Source: Denitrovibrio acetiphilus DSM 12809
Lineage (GTDB): Bacteria > Chrysiogenota > Deferribacteres > Deferribacterales > Geovibrionaceae
Direction: 5' to 3'
Assembly (NCBI RefSeq): GCF_000025725.1
Contig: NC_013943.1
Coordinates: forward strand, 806,001-870,000
DNA: 64,000 nt
Part shown: one piece after another, positions 9,551 through 17,158 of the stretch
How the letters are laid out: the number at the start of each line of letters is the position of its first letter
Position numbering within the stretch: position 1 is the first letter of the stretch
Position numbers and translations under genes: made by a program
The notes under the pieces: model-generated
The model's input: the letters and a program-made list of their open reading frames with translations, nothing else
What the model was told of the DNA's origin: nothing
Databases searched by the model: none

Positions 9551-10153
9551 ATGATTAAAAAGTTTTCATGGCTTTTATTAATAATGATAACGTTTGCGGC
9601 GGTTTTCGGCTGTGCCAAGTTTTACTATCAGTCTCCGCTGGTGAAGTTTAACCACGAAGAACATGTAGATATTCTCTTTCAGCAGAAGAGAGACTGCTTT
9701 TACTGTCATAAACTGCCGAATATCGAAACCTTTATTCAGCAGGACGGTGAGCTTAAGATCACCCCTGAGCTTAAAGTTGATGGTCAGTGCCATACATGTC
9801 ATAAAAACAGAAATACTAAGGTTGCGTCCGCTCCGCACAACTGTAATATCTGTCACGAGAATATGAAAGTTATGCGTCCTGATGACCATGTGAACAACTG
9901 GATGACTCTGCACGCTGCGGAAGCGTCACTTAACATGAAAGAGTGCGAGAGCTGCCACAAAGACTGGTATTGCGAAAGCTGCCATACTAAGCAGAATTCG
10001 GCTGAAAAGATAAGACACTCCAGGTCTTTTAAACTCAAGCATTCGATGGAAGCCATGATTGACCCAGGTTCGTGTGACACTTGTCATCGGGTGGATTTCT
10101 GTATGACGTGCCACAGAGACGGGTTTAATTTCTTATCTGGAAGGAAAAAATAG
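9551..10153 (+). CDS. Heptahaem cytochrome c lipoprotein
   Basis: The 200-residue product starts after CGAGGAT and has a lipobox (VFGC, with Ala at +2). Seven CXXCH motifs (CFYCH, CHTCH, CNICH, CESCH, CESCH, CDTCH, CMTCH) fill the rest, giving about one haem per 26 residues. Several extra His (NHEEH, KLKH) are candidate distal ligands. This pattern resembles the class III / NapC-NrfH-like small cytochromes that sit in or on a membrane. Its size and position next to the barrel suggest it could be the haem plug threaded into the porin. It is followed immediately by the next lipoprotein gene, with no gap. Confidence 0.88.
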   Translation: MIKKFSWLLLIMITFAAVFGCAKFYYQSPLVKFNHEEHVDILFQQKRDCFYCHKLPNIETFIQQDGELKITPELKVDGQCHTCHKNRNTKVASAPHNCNICHENMKVMRPDDHVNNWMTLHAAEASLNMKECESCHKDWYCESCHTKQNSAEKIRHSRSFKLKHSMEAMIDPGSCDTCHRVDFCMTCHRDGFNFLSGRKK

Positions 10154-11203
10154 ATGAAGAATAAAAAGTTATTAATTAAACCGTTATTTTATATATTAAC
10201 TTTAATATTGGTGTCAGGTGTTATTGCATGCGGAGGGTCAAATACAGGCGATGGAGCCTCACCCGTGGATGCATCAAAAGGGAATGCTCCTCAGCTGATT
10301 AAACCGTCAGATCATGGTGGAGGATTTGGGTGGGAGAATGAGAAATGCTATCTTTGCCACACTGTCGCTGAGCTTGAAGATGCGCATGATTTCAGCCCAA
10401 ATCTCATTGATAGTTTTGGGAAGCTTGATTCCGCTGATACAGGCGCCTGTCTTTACTGTCACGGAACAAACGGGCTCTCCGGAATTACAGCAGAATCTTA
10501 TCAGTGTACGAAATGCCATGCTGACAGCAATATTGTGCGTTCGGCAGATATGTTCAAAGGGCATAATACGCACGACATGAACGGTGACGGGGAAATGACT
10601 AATGCCGACTGTGTTGTCTGTCACTCGTTTTCTGACATGAACGGAGAGATAGATGTAAGCGTAGACTTTACTAAAGGGAGCACAGCATATACTGACGTTT
10701 CTTCCTTTTGTCTGAACTGTCATGACGGAAACGGTGCCTTTGGCATCATGCCTCCGGCTCTGAAGTTTGATGCGGATACGACAAATCTTTACAGCACTTA
10801 TATGGGTGTTGGAGAGACTGAGAGTGTTCAGAGGCAGACTGCGGATATTCATGGCGTAAAGAATGGAAATGGGCAGAGTTTTGCAGATTTCAGAGGGCTT
10901 TATGCGTCCAATACAACAGTGTCATGCCTTAGCTGTCATAAGGTGCATACCTCTGATAATAAGTATCTTATAACTGATTCCGGTGAAAGTGCAGACCTTG
11001 CCGATGCCGCTGCTTTGGGTGCTTCAGTATCTGTAAAGGATGATGATTTTTCTGAGTTATGTGCCCTTTGCCACGTTACAGTTGGCGGTTCGCCGACAGA
11101 CAATGGTCTCACAGGAGTTGTTCACTCCAGTACATATTCATCCAAATGTACCGACTGTCACTATCACGGTGCGGGGTACGGTGCAACAGAAGATTTGTTC
11201 TGA
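10154..11203 (+). CDS. Octahaem cytochrome c lipoprotein
   Basis: The 349-residue product has AAGGAA upstream of ATG and a lipobox (VIAC followed by GGSN), typical of surface or outer-membrane lipoproteins with a Gly/Ser-rich linker. Eight CXXCH motifs: CYLCH, CLYCH, CTKCH, CVVCH, CLNCH, CLSCH, CALCH and CTDCH. Near residue 145 there is an acidic stretch NGDGEMTNADC of the EF-hand or dockerin-like DxDxxxxxxD type, a possible calcium site; this is an inference. It is the last gene of the cytochrome operon, 24 nt before a strong terminator. The likely role is terminal electron delivery at the cell surface. Confidence 0.87.
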   Translation: MKNKKLLIKPLFYILTLILVSGVIACGGSNTGDGASPVDASKGNAPQLIKPSDHGGGFGWENEKCYLCHTVAELEDAHDFSPNLIDSFGKLDSADTGACLYCHGTNGLSGITAESYQCTKCHADSNIVRSADMFKGHNTHDMNGDGEMTNADCVVCHSFSDMNGEIDVSVDFTKGSTAYTDVSSFCLNCHDGNGAFGIMPPALKFDADTTNLYSTYMGVGETESVQRQTADIHGVKNGNGQSFADFRGLYASNTTVSCLSCHKVHTSDNKYLITDSGESADLADAAALGASVSVKDDDFSELCALCHVTVGGSPTDNGLTGVVHSSTYSSKCTDCHYHGAGYGATEDLF

Positions 11204-11225
11204 CAGACTGATAAATCTAAAGTTA

Positions 11226-11264
11226 AAAAATCCCCGGCTCCTTTAAAGTGTCGGGGATTTTCTG
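11226..11264. terminator. Bidirectional intrinsic terminator
   Basis: AAATCCCCG (11228-11236) pairs with CGGGGATTT (11252-11260). The stem is flanked by A residues on the left and TTTTCTG on the right, so it works for both strands and separates the two convergent cytochrome transcripts. Confidence 0.85.
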
Positions 11265-11277
11265 TATACAGTGTCGG

Positions 11278-11724
11278 TTAGTTTGTTTTTCTAAGTGTTT
11301 TCAGAGTTTCAGACATCTTTTCCAGATATTGCCCTTCATATCCAAAGGCGTCAACAATGCGGTCTTTGCTGTCCAGAATGATTGTCAGCGGGAGCGCGAC
11401 TATCAGCCAGTCGTTAATATATCCGGTCTTGTCTGTCAATGTTCTCACAGCTTTATCGTTGCTGGTTTTCCCGGCAGTGTCTAAAGCTAAGCATATAACC
11501 TTCTTTTCGGAGCAAAGTTTACTGAAGGATACATATTGTTTTTTACTCAGGCGTTTTTCGCTGTTCCATATGAATAATAGCTTTGTGCCCGTTTTGGTGG
11601 TATCGCTTTTTGTATAGTTTAGTTTTGACAGGTTAACGACATCCCCCTTGTTCATGTTTCTTATGGGGAAAGCATTCAGGGTTACTGCTGCTGCCAAAGC
11701 CAGTGCGGTTATAAAAACTTTCAT
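11278..11724 (-). CDS. Periplasmic thioredoxin-fold protein lacking CXXC
   Basis: The 148-residue product has a signal peptide (cleaved near LNA) and a TlpA/AhpC-like fold: a central strand KLLFIWNSEK, and the cis-proline loop ALPLTIILDSKDRIV followed by a terminal helix. The position where TlpA proteins carry CXXC reads NSEKRLSK, so disulfide chemistry by the usual mechanism is not possible. It starts 9 nt after the stop of the upstream 11-haem cytochrome and is clearly co-transcribed with it. A role as a chaperone or holdase in cytochrome maturation is an inference from context. Confidence 0.7.
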   Translation of the reverse strand: MKVFITALALAAAVTLNAFPIRNMNKGDVVNLSKLNYTKSDTTKTGTKLLFIWNSEKRLSKKQYVSFSKLCSEKKVICLALDTAGKTSNDKAVRTLTDKTGYINDWLIVALPLTIILDSKDRIVDAFGYEGQYLEKMSETLKTLRKTN

Positions 11725-11733
11725 TGGCAGCCC

Positions 11734-12735
11734 TTACTTGTTCTCTGCCGGAGTTTCTCTGTCGTAGGCTTTCTTTTTATGACAGCCGACAACACATGAC
11801 CCGCCGTTTTCGCTCTGCGTAAATTTTATCGGCAGTTCCCAGCCGCTTGAGCCGAAAGGTACTTTAGCTCGTATATGAAGCGGTTGAGATGAGGCGTGTA
11901 CTTCGTGACACGCTTTGCAGCTCCTCCCCTTCTTTTCCATAGTGACATGAACCCAGTGGAGGTTCTGGTCGCCGTTGCGGAAGCCTGTGTCGCCCTCTTT
12001 AGACAGTTTGCTGTCGTCGTGACACTCGAAACAGAGCTTATACAGCCCTTGTTTATAATCGTTATAAAAGCTTTCAGGGAAATAGTCGTAGAGTATATAT
12101 GGATTTTCTGAACCGTGTACATTATGGCATGCGGGGCAGCCGTCGGCTTCAACAGGAGCATGGACATATTCCATTTTGGTAACTCTTTCGCCGATGTCGC
12201 TGTGGCAGTCAAAACAGAGCTCAGATATATCCTTTTCCAGAAACATTTCATGGTCAGAGTTATGAGGGTTATGGCAGGTAGTGCAGTCCTCTAGGACGGG
12301 CTGATGTTTGTGGGCTATGGTCATGGACTCATTTTTTTCTGTGTGGCATCTGAGGCATAGCTGCTGTGTGTTTTCTTTAAGCTGGTATTTGTTGTCTGAG
12401 GAGTGAGGGTCATGGCAAGCTGTGCAGTCGCCAGCAGCAACAGGACCGTGTACGTATTTTTTTACAGTTTTGTTGTCTTCGTGGCACATAAAGCAGAGGA
12501 CTTCACCATCGGAGACAGGGGCTTCAAAGCTTTTGTGTGTTTCCGGATCTTCCTCGTGTGCTGCTATAAGTGAGTCATCCGCCATATGGCAGTCAAGGCA
12601 GGATCCTTCCCCCGCTGGTGAGTGGACATTTTTGCCGGAAATTATATCAGAATGGCAATCGGAATAGCTGCACGTTTCTGCAAGAGCAGTTAGTGCTGAG
12701 AATGTCAGCACTGCAATAAATAGATACTTGAACAT
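11734..12735 (-). CDS. Periplasmic multihaem cytochrome c (9 CXXCH + CX4CH + CX3CH)
   Basis: The 333-residue product has a signal peptide ending LALA and eleven potential haem sites. Nine are canonical (CLDCH, CFMCH, CTACH, CLRCH, CTTCH, CFDCH, CPACH, CFECH, CKACH). The first site is CSYSDCH (CX4CH) and the last CVVGCH (CX3CH). The doubled pattern with CHDPHSSDN and CHNPHNSDH matches the family of DmsE-like decahaem cytochromes and the neighbouring 28-haem protein. No lipobox is present, so it is a soluble periplasmic carrier. It is transcribed towards the main cytochrome operon together with the thioredoxin-fold gene. A promoter must lie in 12736-12830; I see no clear consensus. Confidence 0.9.
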   Translation of the reverse strand: MFKYLFIAVLTFSALTALAETCSYSDCHSDIISGKNVHSPAGEGSCLDCHMADDSLIAAHEEDPETHKSFEAPVSDGEVLCFMCHEDNKTVKKYVHGPVAAGDCTACHDPHSSDNKYQLKENTQQLCLRCHTEKNESMTIAHKHQPVLEDCTTCHNPHNSDHEMFLEKDISELCFDCHSDIGERVTKMEYVHAPVEADGCPACHNVHGSENPYILYDYFPESFYNDYKQGLYKLCFECHDDSKLSKEGDTGFRNGDQNLHWVHVTMEKKGRSCKACHEVHASSQPLHIRAKVPFGSSGWELPIKFTQSENGGSCVVGCHKKKAYDRETPAENK

Positions 12736-12830
12736 AGGATATCTCCTGAATAAATAGTAACTATATGATAAACGAGATTTCTTTCTGAAACAACTGAATA
12801 GTAAGGGGATGAGGATTTGGCGAAATATGA

Positions 12831-13230
12831 AGGCGTCATTGCGAACGTAAGTGAAGCAATCTCTGAGGTTCAGTGGTGTTTCATGGGTTAAGATTGCTTC
12901 GTTATTTCATTCCTCGCAATGACCGGGAGGCGTCATTGCGAACGTAAGTGAGCAATCTCTGAGGTTCTGCGGCGTTGTATGGGTTAAGATTGCTTCGTTA
13001 TTTCATTCCTCGCAATGACCGGGAGGCGTCATTGCGAACATAAGTGAAACAATCTCGGAGGTTCTGTGGCGTTTCACGGGTTAAGATTGCTTCGTTACTT
13101 CATTCCTCGCAATGACAGGGAGGCGTCATTGCGAACATAAGTGAAGCAATCTCTGATGTTTTGTGGCGTTGTACGTGTTAAGATTGCTTCGTCATTTCAT
13201 TCCTCGCAATGACCGTGAGGCGTCATTGTA
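12831..13230. repeat. Four tandem 97-bp palindromic repeats plus a remnant
   Basis: Copies begin at 12831, 12928, 13024 and 13121 (97, 96, 97, 97 bp) and a 13-bp stub follows at 13218. Each begins AGGCGTCATTGCGAAC and ends TCGCAATGACCG. The outer arms GTCATTGCGA/TCGCAATGAC and inner arms AAGCAATCT/AGATTGCTT are inverted, so every unit can fold into a long hairpin. The motif resembles the widespread GTCATTGCGAGG...GCAATCT class of bacterial repetitive extragenic elements. It fills most of the 515 bp between the cytochrome and lysA-like genes. Confidence 0.93.
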
Positions 13231-13250
13231 CCCCTTGGAAATACCAGTAT

Positions 13251-14489
13251 TCAGAACTTCAGAGTAGCAAAAAGATCCTCATAGGTTTCAGCACGTCTTA
13301 TCATCTCTGCTGTTCCGTCAGCTTTAAGCAGGAGTTCGGCAGAGCGAAGTTTACCGTTATAGTTGAAGCCCATAGAGTGACCGTGTGCCCCTGTGTCATG
13401 TATAGCTAAAACATCGTCAATTTCTATCTTAGGCAGCTTTCTGTCTACTGCGAACTTGTCGCAGTTTTCACAAAGTGAGCCGACAACGTCATATGTAAAA
13501 ACGGGTTCTGCATTTTCTTTCCCAAGCACTGTTACGTGGTGGTAAGAGCCGTACATTCCCGGGCGCATAAGGTTTGCCATGCTTGCGTCCACGCCGATGT
13601 ATTCTTTATAGATGCTTTTAGTGTGTATAGCTTTTGTGACAAGGTAGCCGTAAGGTCCCGTTATCATGCGTCCGCACTCGAAATAAATCTCTGGCTGGAA
13701 ACCTTTTGATGAGAGTATTTCGTCATATTTAGCCTTAATCTTAGATCCTAGTTCTTCGAGATTAACTTCATCCTGCTCTGGTTTGTATGGGATGCCTATC
13801 CCGCCGCCAAGATTTATGAAGTCGAGGTTTATGCCTACTTCGGTTGCGATTTCTGCTGCCATTTCAAAGAGTATGACGGCTGTTTCAACGAAGTAGTCAA
13901 CGTTAAGTTCGTTAGATGCTACCATTGTGTGCATACCGAATTTTTTAACGCCTTTTGATTTCATAATCTTATAGGCTTCTATCATCTGAGTTTTTGTCAG
14001 CCCGTATTTTGCGTCTTCAGGTTTGCCTATGATGTCGTTTCCGCCCTTCAGGGGGCCTGGGTTGTACCTGAAACATATTGTTTCCGGCAGACCGGCGCAT
14101 TTTTCAAGAAAGTCTATATGGGTAATATCATCAAGATTGATGACAGCTTTCTGTTCCATTGCCTTTTGGTATTCTTCTTCAGGGGTTTCGTTTGATGTGA
14201 ACATGATGTCATCGCCTGTGATGCCGACCATGTCGCATATGAGAAGTTCCGCCATAGAGCTGCAATCGGCACCGAATCCTTCATTTTTGAGGAGTTTGAC
14301 GATGGCAGGGTTTGGGAGAGCCTTAACAGCAAAGTAGTTTTTGAAGTTAGGTGCCCACTCAAAAGCCTTTTTGAATCTTTTGGCATTCTCGACGATGGCT
14401 TTTTCATCATAAATGTGAAAAGGTGTCGGGAATTTTTTGATGATTTCTTCTATCTGTTCTTTAGAAAATGGTACCTTTTTTTCAGTCAT
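13251..14489 (-). CDS. lysA: Diaminopimelate decarboxylase-like PLP enzyme
   Basis: The chosen start follows AGGAAG; an in-frame ATG 21 codons further upstream has no site. The 412-residue product is a fold type III (alanine racemase-like) decarboxylase. The PLP lysine lies in YFAVKALPNP, the phosphate-binding loop in NLGGGIGIPY, and the active-site Cys in GSLCENCDKF, followed by HDTGAHGHSMGFNYNGK. Together these fit decarboxylation of meso-diaminopimelate to lysine in the cytoplasm. The segment GMHTMVASNELN replaces the usual HxGS motif, so this is a divergent LysA subgroup and a related substrate is possible. Lysine supply for the nearby kamA operon is a tempting link. Confidence 0.85.
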   Translation of the reverse strand: MTEKKVPFSKEQIEEIIKKFPTPFHIYDEKAIVENAKRFKKAFEWAPNFKNYFAVKALPNPAIVKLLKNEGFGADCSSMAELLICDMVGITGDDIMFTSNETPEEEYQKAMEQKAVINLDDITHIDFLEKCAGLPETICFRYNPGPLKGGNDIIGKPEDAKYGLTKTQMIEAYKIMKSKGVKKFGMHTMVASNELNVDYFVETAVILFEMAAEIATEVGINLDFINLGGGIGIPYKPEQDEVNLEELGSKIKAKYDEILSSKGFQPEIYFECGRMITGPYGYLVTKAIHTKSIYKEYIGVDASMANLMRPGMYGSYHHVTVLGKENAEPVFTYDVVGSLCENCDKFAVDRKLPKIEIDDVLAIHDTGAHGHSMGFNYNGKLRSAELLLKADGTAEMIRRAETYEDLFATLKF

Positions 14490-14667
14490 AAAAATCTTCC
14501 TGCTTGTTTGATTAAAGTCGATATAACTAACATAGAAACCGGACAGTTTCAATACTATAATGAATCGTGCATTATTAGTAGGTGTTTTGAATGAATATTT
14601 AGTATAAAATGTTTAATTCAATTAATTGGTGTTCTATTACTCATTTTATTAGAGGTTATTTATAAAC

Positions 14668-16563
14668 ATGGATGCAGTCTACTCAAATATCATGTGGGTA
14701 CTGGTGTGCAGTTTTCTTGTTGCTCTTATGCAGGCGGGCTTTGCTTGTCTTGAGACAGGTTTCGTACGTTCGAAAAACAACGTAAATGTTGCTGTTAAGA
14801 ACCTTGTGGACTTCTGCATAAGCGCATCACTTTTCACTCTCATCGGCTACGGGCTTATGTTCGGGGATTCGTTTTTCGGTATTGTTGGTGAATTCAGTTA
14901 TATCAGCATATCCAAAACATCAATCGAAGAGATAACATTTTACGTCTTTCAGCTTATGTTTGCGGGCACAGCAGCAACTATTATTTCCGGTGCTGTGGCA
15001 GAGCGAATGAAGTTTTCAGGCTATATTATTGTGACAATTTTCATGTCAGTGCTTATATACCCGATATGTGGGCACTGGGCTTGGGCTATTGACAGCAGCG
15101 GAAGCTTAACCGGCTGGCTGGGGAAATTCGGCTTCATGGATTTCGCCGGATCAACAGTGGTTCACAGCGTCGCCGGATGGTGTGCACTGGCAGCGGTTAT
15201 AATCATAGGGCCGAGGCTGGGGCGTTTTGGCAGAAATGGCAGAGCTATTGACGGTCAGAACCTGCCTATTGCCGTGTTGGGAGTTTTTCTGCTTTGGGTT
15301 GGGTTTTTCGGGTTTAATGGTGGGAGCACACTTGCCATCAATGACAATGTACCCATTATCATAGCGAACACCACTCTCGCAGGAGCTGCCGGAGGTATCT
15401 CTGCGATGTTTTTCAGCTGGTACAAATACGGCATGCCCAAAGTTGAGCATATCATAAACGGTGTTGTTGCGGGGCTTGTAGCAATATGCGCCGGTTGTAA
15501 TCTGTTTAACGAGCTTGCGGGGTTTGCTGTGGGCTTTGTTGCCGGTATCCTTTGTGTGATGGCAATGCTTTATCTTGAAAAGAGACTTATTGACGATGTA
15601 ATAGGAGCTGTTCCGGCTCATCTTGTAGCCGGGGTATGGGGAACGCTTTCTATTGCGCTTTTTGCTCCTGTTACGTCTTTTTCTGTCGCTTCCGGTCGGT
15701 TCGAGCAGTTCGGTATACAGCTTGTTGGGGTGGCAGCCATAGGTTTTTATTCGTTTAATGTAATGTACTTTGTCATCATGGGGCTGAAGAAGTGGGTCAA
15801 ATTCCGTGTTACAGAAGACGATGAGCGTATAGGTCTGAACATCTCTGAACACGGTTCATCAACAAGCTTGCTGGATCTTATAAGCCAGATGGATATGCAG
15901 GCACGCAGCGGTGATTTTTCAAAATACGTTGATATAGAGCCGGAGACAGAGGCGGGGCACATTGCTACATTTTATAACTCAGTCCTGGAAAAATTTCATA
16001 TTGAGTCTATGCGAAGGCAGACGGCGATGGATGAGCTGTATAAACTTGCCAACTATGATTCACTCACCAGCCTTATTAATCGAAGATACTTCTACGATAT
16101 TACAGAAAAAGCAATATACAGAACAAAACGAAACCGGAAGAAACTGGCTCTGCTGTTTCTGGATCTTGACGGGTTCAAACGTGTGAACGATACACTTGGG
16201 CATGAAGCGGGGGATGAGCTCCTTGTGCAGGTTGCGGAAAGAGGACTTGAAACTATAAGAGAGTCTGACGTTTTCGGACGGGTCGGCGGGGATGAATTCT
16301 GTATTGTTGTTGAGAATGTTGAGTCTGAAAGAGATATGGCAAACTTAGCGAGAAAGATAATAAAGAAAATCTCAGCGACATATTCTCTGAAAGCGGCTAA
16401 AGCTAATATCGGAGTTTCAATAGGCATTGCTGTATATGACGGATTTACCGGACAGGATATGACACCGGATGAGCTGGTGAAGAGAGCAGATAAAGCTATG
16501 TACACCATAAAAACCGGAGCGAAAGGGAGTTTCTCTTTCTATAGTGAAGAGAGCGGAACTTAG
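14668..16563 (+). CDS. Ammonium transporter fused to a diguanylate cyclase
   Basis: Residues 1 to about 400 are an Amt/Rh channel with about 11 membrane helices. The conserved pore features are visible: FAGTAATIISGAVAER, the first twin His in STVVHSVAG, WVGFFGFNGGST, and the second His in VPAHLVAGVWG. Residues about 415-455 form a helical linker, and residues about 460-630 are a GGDEF domain with intact GGDEF (540-544) and the inhibitory-site RxxD (RESD, 531-534) five residues before it. The protein should couple ammonium binding or passage to c-di-GMP synthesis. It is one frame with no frameshift. It is divergent from the lysA-like gene, with AGAGG upstream of the ATG. Confidence 0.92.
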   Translation: MDAVYSNIMWVLVCSFLVALMQAGFACLETGFVRSKNNVNVAVKNLVDFCISASLFTLIGYGLMFGDSFFGIVGEFSYISISKTSIEEITFYVFQLMFAGTAATIISGAVAERMKFSGYIIVTIFMSVLIYPICGHWAWAIDSSGSLTGWLGKFGFMDFAGSTVVHSVAGWCALAAVIIIGPRLGRFGRNGRAIDGQNLPIAVLGVFLLWVGFFGFNGGSTLAINDNVPIIIANTTLAGAAGGISAMFFSWYKYGMPKVEHIINGVVAGLVAICAGCNLFNELAGFAVGFVAGILCVMAMLYLEKRLIDDVIGAVPAHLVAGVWGTLSIALFAPVTSFSVASGRFEQFGIQLVGVAAIGFYSFNVMYFVIMGLKKWVKFRVTEDDERIGLNISEHGSSTSLLDLISQMDMQARSGDFSKYVDIEPETEAGHIATFYNSVLEKFHIESMRRQTAMDELYKLANYDSLTSLINRRYFYDITEKAIYRTKRNRKKLALLFLDLDGFKRVNDTLGHEAGDELLVQVAERGLETIRESDVFGRVGGDEFCIVVENVESERDMANLARKIIKKISATYSLKAAKANIGVSIGIAVYDGFTGQDMTPDELVKRADKAMYTIKTGAKGSFSFYSEESGT

Positions 16564-16683
16564 ATGTTTATATGAAAGGATACTTCCTGTATGGTCGGAA
16601 GTGTGGCTTCGTGTTTTGTTTTCAGTGAAATATATAAGGTTTAAAAGTTCTTTTACAATATGTATTTATCTAGATTGAGTAAG

Positions 16684-16700
16684 TTGGCACAGCAGTTGTT
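16684..16700 (+). promoter_or_regulatory. Sigma-54-like promoter for the small secreted protein
   Basis: TTGGCACAGCAGTTGTT has a perfect -24 box (TTGGCAC) and correct GG-N10-G spacing; the -12 dinucleotide is GT instead of GC. It lies 36 bp before the ATG at 16736. Confidence 0.55.
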
Positions 16701-16735
16701 AAGTATATCCCAATAACTTATTGGAGGACATATTT

Positions 16736-17023
16736 ATGTCTATTTTTTCAAAACAGATACTGGTAACCATATTTGCTCTGTGTATGCTGACTTTTGCTTC
16801 CGTATCAGTAAGCCACGCATCAGAATCAGAAACTATCACAGGTGTTGTCATCGTTGTTGACGGACTCGTTATTCTGGATACTGAGATAGGAGAAATTCTA
16901 GTTAATAAAGGATCTTTTGCTGACAAACTTGCAAAGAAAGCCGGTGAGGATGTTACTGTAAGAGGTGTTATAACAGAAGAAGAAAACGGCGGGCTTAAAA
17001 TAACTGTAACTAATATAGAATAA
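16736..17023 (+). CDS. Small secreted protein, possible OB-fold
   Basis: ATG at 16736 follows TTGGAGG; a TTG five codons upstream is unlikely. The 95-residue product has a signal peptide ending SHASES and a mature part of about 65 residues with the pattern TGVVIVVDGLVILDTEIGE then DVTVRGVITEEENGG, i.e. about five strands with a short helix (FADKLAKKAG). This resembles small bacterial OB-fold periplasmic proteins, but I do not recognise the family. It has its own sigma-54-like promoter and its own terminator. It lies just before the sigma-54 activator gene, which may control it. Confidence 0.7.
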   Translation: MSIFSKQILVTIFALCMLTFASVSVSHASESETITGVVIVVDGLVILDTEIGEILVNKGSFADKLAKKAGEDVTVRGVITEEENGGLKITVTNIE

Positions 17024-17056
17024 CTGCAACCAGGTCTGGCTTAAGCTACAATAATC

Positions 17057-17080
17057 AAGCCGGCGTCGTCCGGCTTTTCA
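17057..17080 (+). terminator. Intrinsic terminator
   Basis: AAGCCGG (17057-17063) and CCGGCTT (17070-17076) form a 7-bp stem with a 6-nt loop, followed by TT. It separates the small secreted gene from the regulator gene. Confidence 0.75.
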
Positions 17081-17158
17081 ATTTTCTTTCCGCTTATTTC
17101 ACTTGTATTTGTACATTTTAAGAGGTATTCATACTTAATCTGTGTTCCGAGGTAATTC

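Noticed and set aside
12831-13230. CRISPR-like array
   Set aside because: Units are contiguous 97-bp copies without unique spacers and no cas genes are near; the palindromic arms show a REP-type repeat.
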